Of a stretch of 6,556 nucleotides of DNA, positions 4,983-6,556 are shown in pieces (the first letter of the stretch is position 1; each line of letters begins with the position of its first letter). The position numbers were made by a program, and so were the translations under genes. Location: contig CAZAON010000084.1 of assembly GCA_964486655.1 (NCBI GenBank), positions 1 to 6,556 of the forward strand, in the 5' to 3' direction. The DNA comes from JADKIH01 sp964486655. Lineage in GTDB: Bacteria > Bacteroidota > Bacteroidia > AKYH767-A > 2013-40CM-41-45. The notes under the pieces were generated by a model. That model searched no databases and was not told where the DNA came from. It saw nothing but the letters and a program-made list of their open reading frames with translations.

Positions 4983-6556
4983 TTATTCAAATTCTTCCCC
5001 GTCATCATCCGCATTTTGTGTCTCGGAATTTTCCTGACCGGCCACAGGCTGAATGAATTTCATAAAAATAGCTGACTTCAGATTTCTCTTATATTCATCC
5101 TGCAACCATTTTACATAACTCTCTGAACTTTTGCTTAGGCAACGAGTATAGACGCGAACCCTGTAATCGATTTCTTCCCTCAGCAAAAGGGAAAGAGCAA
5201 CTGCCCCTTCGAGGTCATTACTGTTTTCAATACACATCCTCACATGCTGCTCGATTGACTTATCAATTACTACTCTCGGGCGGTGATGGTTTTTCAAAGC
5301 TTCTTCATGCACCGCTCTGACATCGAATTCTATATCAGCCGAATTTGCGAATCGCTGACGCAATTCCTCAGGCATAAGATATTTAAAACCAATCTCGATC
5401 TCTTCATCGCTTCTGATATTCTGTAAATGAATTTCAGGATACCGGAAGATATGCATCCAGTCTATCGGATCGTCCCAATATCCAAATCTGCTGAGGTTAT
5501 TTCCCAGGTCAATAACTGAAAACTCCTTTTTATTGTGCAATACGCGCGAACCACGGCCTATCATCTGAAAATAGAGTGTCAATGATTTTGTTGCCCTGTT
5601 AAGAATGATGCTCTCTACGGTAGGCTCATCAAAACCCGTTGTCAGGATACTTACCGATGTCAGAATTGCATCCGGTTTTTCGCGAAACCAATGAAGAATC
5701 TCTTTACGTTCACGGGCCGTATTTGTATTATCTAGATGACGAATTTCATATCCTGCAGCTTTAAATGTTGCATAAACATGTTTAGACGTTTCAATACCAT
5801 TATTAAATATGAGCGTCTTTTTTCCAAGACTCCTTTCCTGATAAGCCGCAAGTAATTTGTCCTGCATGGCATTATTACTGTACAATCTTTCGCTGGAGCT
5901 AACGGTATAATCTCCGTTAATACCAACCTTTAGAGATGTAAGTCCTACATGATAACTATGTGTTATAGCCTTGGCAAGAAAACCCATCTTTATGAGTGAT
6001 TCGATTGACTCACCGACAATAAGTTCATCATAATTATCCTTCATGGGAAGATTTATGTTTGAACTAAGGGGAGTCGCCGTAACTCCAAGCACAATTCCCT
6101 TCTGATAAAATTTAAAAAGTTTCCCGAATGAGTTATAATGAGCCTCATCAATTATCATAAGGCCTATATCGTCAAGATCAAGTATTTTATCCCTCAGCCT
6201 GTTATTCAGCGTTTCCACCATGGCGACGAAACACATAAATTCATTGGGCACGGGAAGCTCTTTCACTTCACTATTGATAATTTTATTTACCACACCAAAC
6301 TCATTAAGCATCTGATGTGTCTGGCCGCATAATTCAATGCGATGAGTAAGTATAAGAACCTTTTTGCCCGTAGTTTTAATATACCTTCTCGCTATTTCAG
6401 AAAAAATAACTGTTTTACCGCCACCTGTTGGCAATTGATAAAGCAGATTATAGTTTGTTGTATGACTACTGATTCTTTTTAAAACTTCTTCTATCGCGCC
6501 ATGCTGGTAAGCGTATAACTTCTTACCGATGTATTTGTCGGGCGATTCTTCTGTAG
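4983..6556 (-). CDS. SF2 DEAH-box helicase/ATPase, 5' partial
   Basis: The frame stays open to the right edge, so the start codon lies outside; 523 residues are visible. A shorter start within the window would be a TTG (6434) inside the Walker A motif and can be dismissed. The visible N-terminus KKLYAYQHGAIEEVL is the usual helix with a Q-motif-like Gln. The order is: motif I LPTGGGKT (41-48), Ia THRIEL (70-75), II DEAH (136-139), III TATP (159-162), V TTGFDEP (305-311), VI QMIGRGSR (330-337). This is a complete RecA1-RecA2 core of the COG1061/SSL2-like type, expected to translocate on or unwind nucleic acid with ATP. About 185 residues after motif VI (IDLGNNLSRFG, then helical charged sequence) match no domain I can name, and the tail is acidic (DDDGEEFE). 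No nuclease or methylase partner is visible, so repair, RNA or defence roles cannot be separated. Confidence 0.93.
   Translation of the reverse strand, partial: TEESPDKYIGKKLYAYQHGAIEEVLKRISSHTTNYNLLYQLPTGGGKTVIFSEIARRYIKTTGKKVLILTHRIELCGQTHQMLNEFGVVNKIINSEVKELPVPNEFMCFVAMVETLNNRLRDKILDLDDIGLMIIDEAHYNSFGKLFKFYQKGIVLGVTATPLSSNINLPMKDNYDELIVGESIESLIKMGFLAKAITHSYHVGLTSLKVGINGDYTVSSSERLYSNNAMQDKLLAAYQERSLGKKTLIFNNGIETSKHVYATFKAAGYEIRHLDNTNTARERKEILHWFREKPDAILTSVSILTTGFDEPTVESIILNRATKSLTLYFQMIGRGSRVLHNKKEFSVIDLGNNLSRFGYWDDPIDWMHIFRYPEIHLQNIRSDEEIEIGFKYLMPEELRQRFANSADIEFDVRAVHEEALKNHHRPRVVIDKSIEQHVRMCIENSNDLEGAVALSLLLREEIDYRVRVYTRCLSKSSESYVKWLQDEYKRNLKSAIFMKFIQPVAGQENSETQNADDDGEEFE

Noticed and set aside
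1..6556. CRISPR array, tRNA/rRNA, insertion sequence or toxin-antitoxin pair
   Set aside because: Looked for on both strands. There are no regularly spaced repeats with spacers, no transposase or terminal inverted repeats, no cloverleaf, and no small two-gene module.

Overview
The window looks like chromosomal DNA from a member of the Bacteroidota (Bacteroidetes). The best evidence is the secreted protein at 3589-4881. It ends in a type IX secretion (T9SS) C-terminal sorting domain and carries the anchor-V/reeler-like and PKD-like domains typical of that phylum. Shine-Dalgarno sequences are weak or absent, start codons follow A-rich leaders, and intergenic DNA is AT-rich, all of which fit. 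The genus cannot be told from this sequence.

Layout, left to right. (1) The 3' part of an adenylylsulfate kinase (CysC)-like P-loop kinase, cut by the left edge. (2) A compact two-gene pseudouridine catabolic unit on the + strand: a PfkB-family kinase (psuK-like, 575-1495), then pseudouridine-5'-phosphate glycosidase (psuG, 1525-2436). (3) A minus-strand gene for a small exported Lys/His-rich low-complexity protein (2628-3044), with its own intrinsic terminator at 2534-2564. (4) A 544-bp intergenic stretch (3045-3588) rich in short inverted and direct repeats, with no convincing gene. (5) The T9SS cargo protein. (6) A strong bidirectional terminator (4896-4929) between convergent genes. (7) A minus-strand SF2 DEAH-box helicase that runs off the right edge.

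The only clear functional coupling is PsuK-PsuG. The kinase would phosphorylate pseudouridine at the 5' position, and the glycosidase would split pseudouridine 5'-phosphate into uracil and ribose 5-phosphate. All metal-site and active-site residues expected for PsuG are in place. The other genes appear to be independent neighbours.

I found no convincing new multi-gene system. The items most worth a second look are a CX3CH motif in the secreted protein, the structured intergenic region upstream of it, the His/Lys-rich exported protein, and the divergence of the CysC-like protein in one normally conserved motif.
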